Shown here in pieces: positions 62,989 to 64,000 of a DNA stretch of 64,000 bases (positions are counted from its first letter, which is position 1; every line of letters starts with the position of its first letter). The position numbers were made by a program, and so were the translations under genes. This DNA is from Flavobacterium cutihirudinis. GTDB lineage: Bacteria > Bacteroidota > Bacteroidia > Flavobacteriales > Flavobacteriaceae. The notes beneath the pieces are model-generated. The model worked only from the letters and a program-made list of their open reading frames with translations. It searched no databases and was not told where the DNA came from. The stretch spans positions 124,001 to 188,000 of the forward strand of contig NZ_QRDQ01000007.1 in NCBI RefSeq assembly GCF_003385895.1, in the 5' to 3' direction.

Positions 62989-63948
62989 TTGAGGAAAGTG
63001 ATAAAATATACGATAAAGAAATACGAAGAGAACGATTATACATTATGGAATGATTTTGTAAATCAAGCTAAAAATGCAACATTTTTGTTCCATCGTGATT
63101 TTATGGAATATCACAAAGATCGGTTTGAAGATTTTTCGCTTTTAGTTTTTGAAGATGAAAAGTTGCGGGCAATTCTTCCGGCCAATAAACAAGGGAAATC
63201 AATTCATTCACATCAAGGACTTACCTATGGTGGATTGGTTTTTTCGTCTAAATTGAAAGCAGAAAAAGTGGAATCAATTTTAGATGAAATTTTATTTTTT
63301 TTAAAAGAAAATAGAATTGAAACCTTTTATTATAAGTCGGTTCCCGATTTTTATTTTAAAGAAGGAAATAAAGAAGTGGATTTTTTTCTATTTCGGCGTG
63401 GTGCAATCTTAGAAAGAAAAGAAATGAATTTAGCTATTAATTTGTCGACAAACTTAAAGATTTCAAAAAGTAAATTAAAGCATTTTCGAAGAATCGAAAA
63501 TCTAGATTTGCATATGTTAGAAGAAGAAGATTTTAATCCTTTTTGGGAAAAAATTTTGCAACCAAGACTGTTAGAGAAATTTGGTGTAAAACCTGTCCAT
63601 TCAAAGCAAGAAATGACTTATTTAAAATCTCAGGTGCCGCAAAATATTAAACAATTTTCGGCATACTTAAATGGTGAAATTATTGCTGGAGTAACAATTT
63701 TTGAAACAATAAATGGTGTAAAATCGCAATATGGGGCAACTTCAAAAAAAGGTGAAAAATTTAGGGCTTTAGATTTTTTATTCATCAATCTAATTTATAA
63801 ATATAAACAAGAAGGTAAGTGTTTTTTCGATATGGGTATTGTAGATGATGAAAACGAGGTAGGTTATAATCTAGGGCTTTTGAAACAGAAAGAAGAATTA
63901 GGCTGTTCTGTTTATAATCAGGATTTTTTTAAAATAAACTTACTATAA
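62989..63948 (+). CDS. GNAT/FemAB-like acyl- or aminoacyltransferase
   Basis: 319 residues. Two GNAT-like halves as in FemAB-type enzymes: NDFVNQAKNATFLFHRDFMEYHKDRFEDFSLLVFEDEKLRAILPANKQGKSIHSHQGLTYGGLVF, then FSAYLNGEIIAGVTIFETINGVKSQYGATSKKGEKFRALDFLFINLIYKYKQEGKCFFDMGI. The FFDMGI strand and NLGLLKQKEELG are typical of the FemAB/BioF2-like group that modifies sugars or peptidoglycan precursors. The open frame begins TTG immediately after the channel gene's stop and in the same frame; GTG at 62998 is an alternative start. Exact acceptor unknown. Confidence 0.78.
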   Translation: MRKVIKYTIKKYEENDYTLWNDFVNQAKNATFLFHRDFMEYHKDRFEDFSLLVFEDEKLRAILPANKQGKSIHSHQGLTYGGLVFSSKLKAEKVESILDEILFFLKENRIETFYYKSVPDFYFKEGNKEVDFFLFRRGAILERKEMNLAINLSTNLKISKSKLKHFRRIENLDLHMLEEEDFNPFWEKILQPRLLEKFGVKPVHSKQEMTYLKSQVPQNIKQFSAYLNGEIIAGVTIFETINGVKSQYGATSKKGEKFRALDFLFINLIYKYKQEGKCFFDMGIVDDENEVGYNLGLLKQKEELGCSVYNQDFFKINLL

Positions 63949-64000
63949 TAGTTTGAGTTTCTATAGAAAAATAATCCACACAAACTTGTTTAAGATTATG
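63949..64000 (+). other. Short gap before the window end
   Basis: 52 bp of AT-rich sequence ending in ATG at 63998-64000, which could be the start of the next plus-strand gene. Nothing more can be said from this window. Confidence 0.3.

Overview
The window looks like chromosomal DNA of a Flavobacterium-type bacterium (phylum Bacteroidota). The evidence is AT-rich DNA, -7 promoter elements of the Bacteroidota form TAnnTTTG, a DUF4249 lipoprotein paired with a carboxypeptidase-regulatory/TonB-dependent receptor, DUF3276, DUF5723 and DUF6515 proteins, a long NusB, a monomeric NADP isocitrate dehydrogenase, and Flavobacterium-like intergenic palindromes. No rRNA, tRNA, prophage, CRISPR array or intact insertion sequence was seen. 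About 60 protein genes are supported, mostly chromosomal housekeeping genes with envelope and accessory genes between them.

Layout. 1-5.5 kb: a cut-off thiamine diphosphokinase, a small DinB/GyrI gene run and a DUF4249/TonB receptor pair. 5.6-9.9 kb: isocitrate dehydrogenase, ribosomal protein L19 with a structured leader, and TrmD. 9.9-11 kb: a tandem array of short palindromes next to a broken REP-associated transposase (RAYT). 11-20 kb: archaemetzincin lipoprotein, cupin, MFS exporter, cyclophilin-FKBP isomerase, cytochrome c lipoprotein, a GreA-like gene with an unusual upstream region, a peroxiredoxin-like protein, three alpha/beta hydrolases, CsaA and DUF3276. 20-26.8 kb: ABC exporter, branched-chain/aromatic amino-acid dehydrogenase, NusB, YajC, YdeI and peptidase T. 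26.9-33.7 kb: a sulfatase locus with an exported formylglycine-generating enzyme, a porin and surface proteins. 34-36.7 kb: PyrD, then a DUF3307/SatD gene pair behind four 28-bp direct repeats. 36.7-41.3 kb: HMG-CoA lyase, a lipoprotein/DUF5723 pair and IMP dehydrogenase. 41.3-50.9 kb: a TetX-like monooxygenase with its TetR regulator, L,D-transpeptidase, Nudix hydrolase, PurA, Fur-like regulator and RelA/SpoT. 50.9-55.1 kb: a second palindrome cluster, serine hydrolase, SpoU-type rRNA methylase and an alkaline-phosphatase-like exported enzyme. 55.1-61.3 kb: the DUF58-MoxR-DUF4350-DUF4129-SpoIIM cluster with a divergent RDD gene. 61.4-64 kb: an exported protein, a TRIC-type channel and a FemAB/GNAT-like transferase.

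The best lead for something undescribed is the SatD/DUF3307 locus. SatD carries Asp motifs that resemble class III cyclase or GGDEF catalytic cores and ends in a helix-turn-helix. It is translationally coupled to a polytopic membrane protein, and its promoter sits inside an evenly spaced array of ATTAC-N8-GTAAT sites. Other leads are a possible attenuator-like leader upstream of the GreA-like gene, the L19 leader, the decayed RAYT beside its palindrome array, the exported FGE beside an exported sulfatase, and three related hairpin elements built from CAGT/ACTG units.
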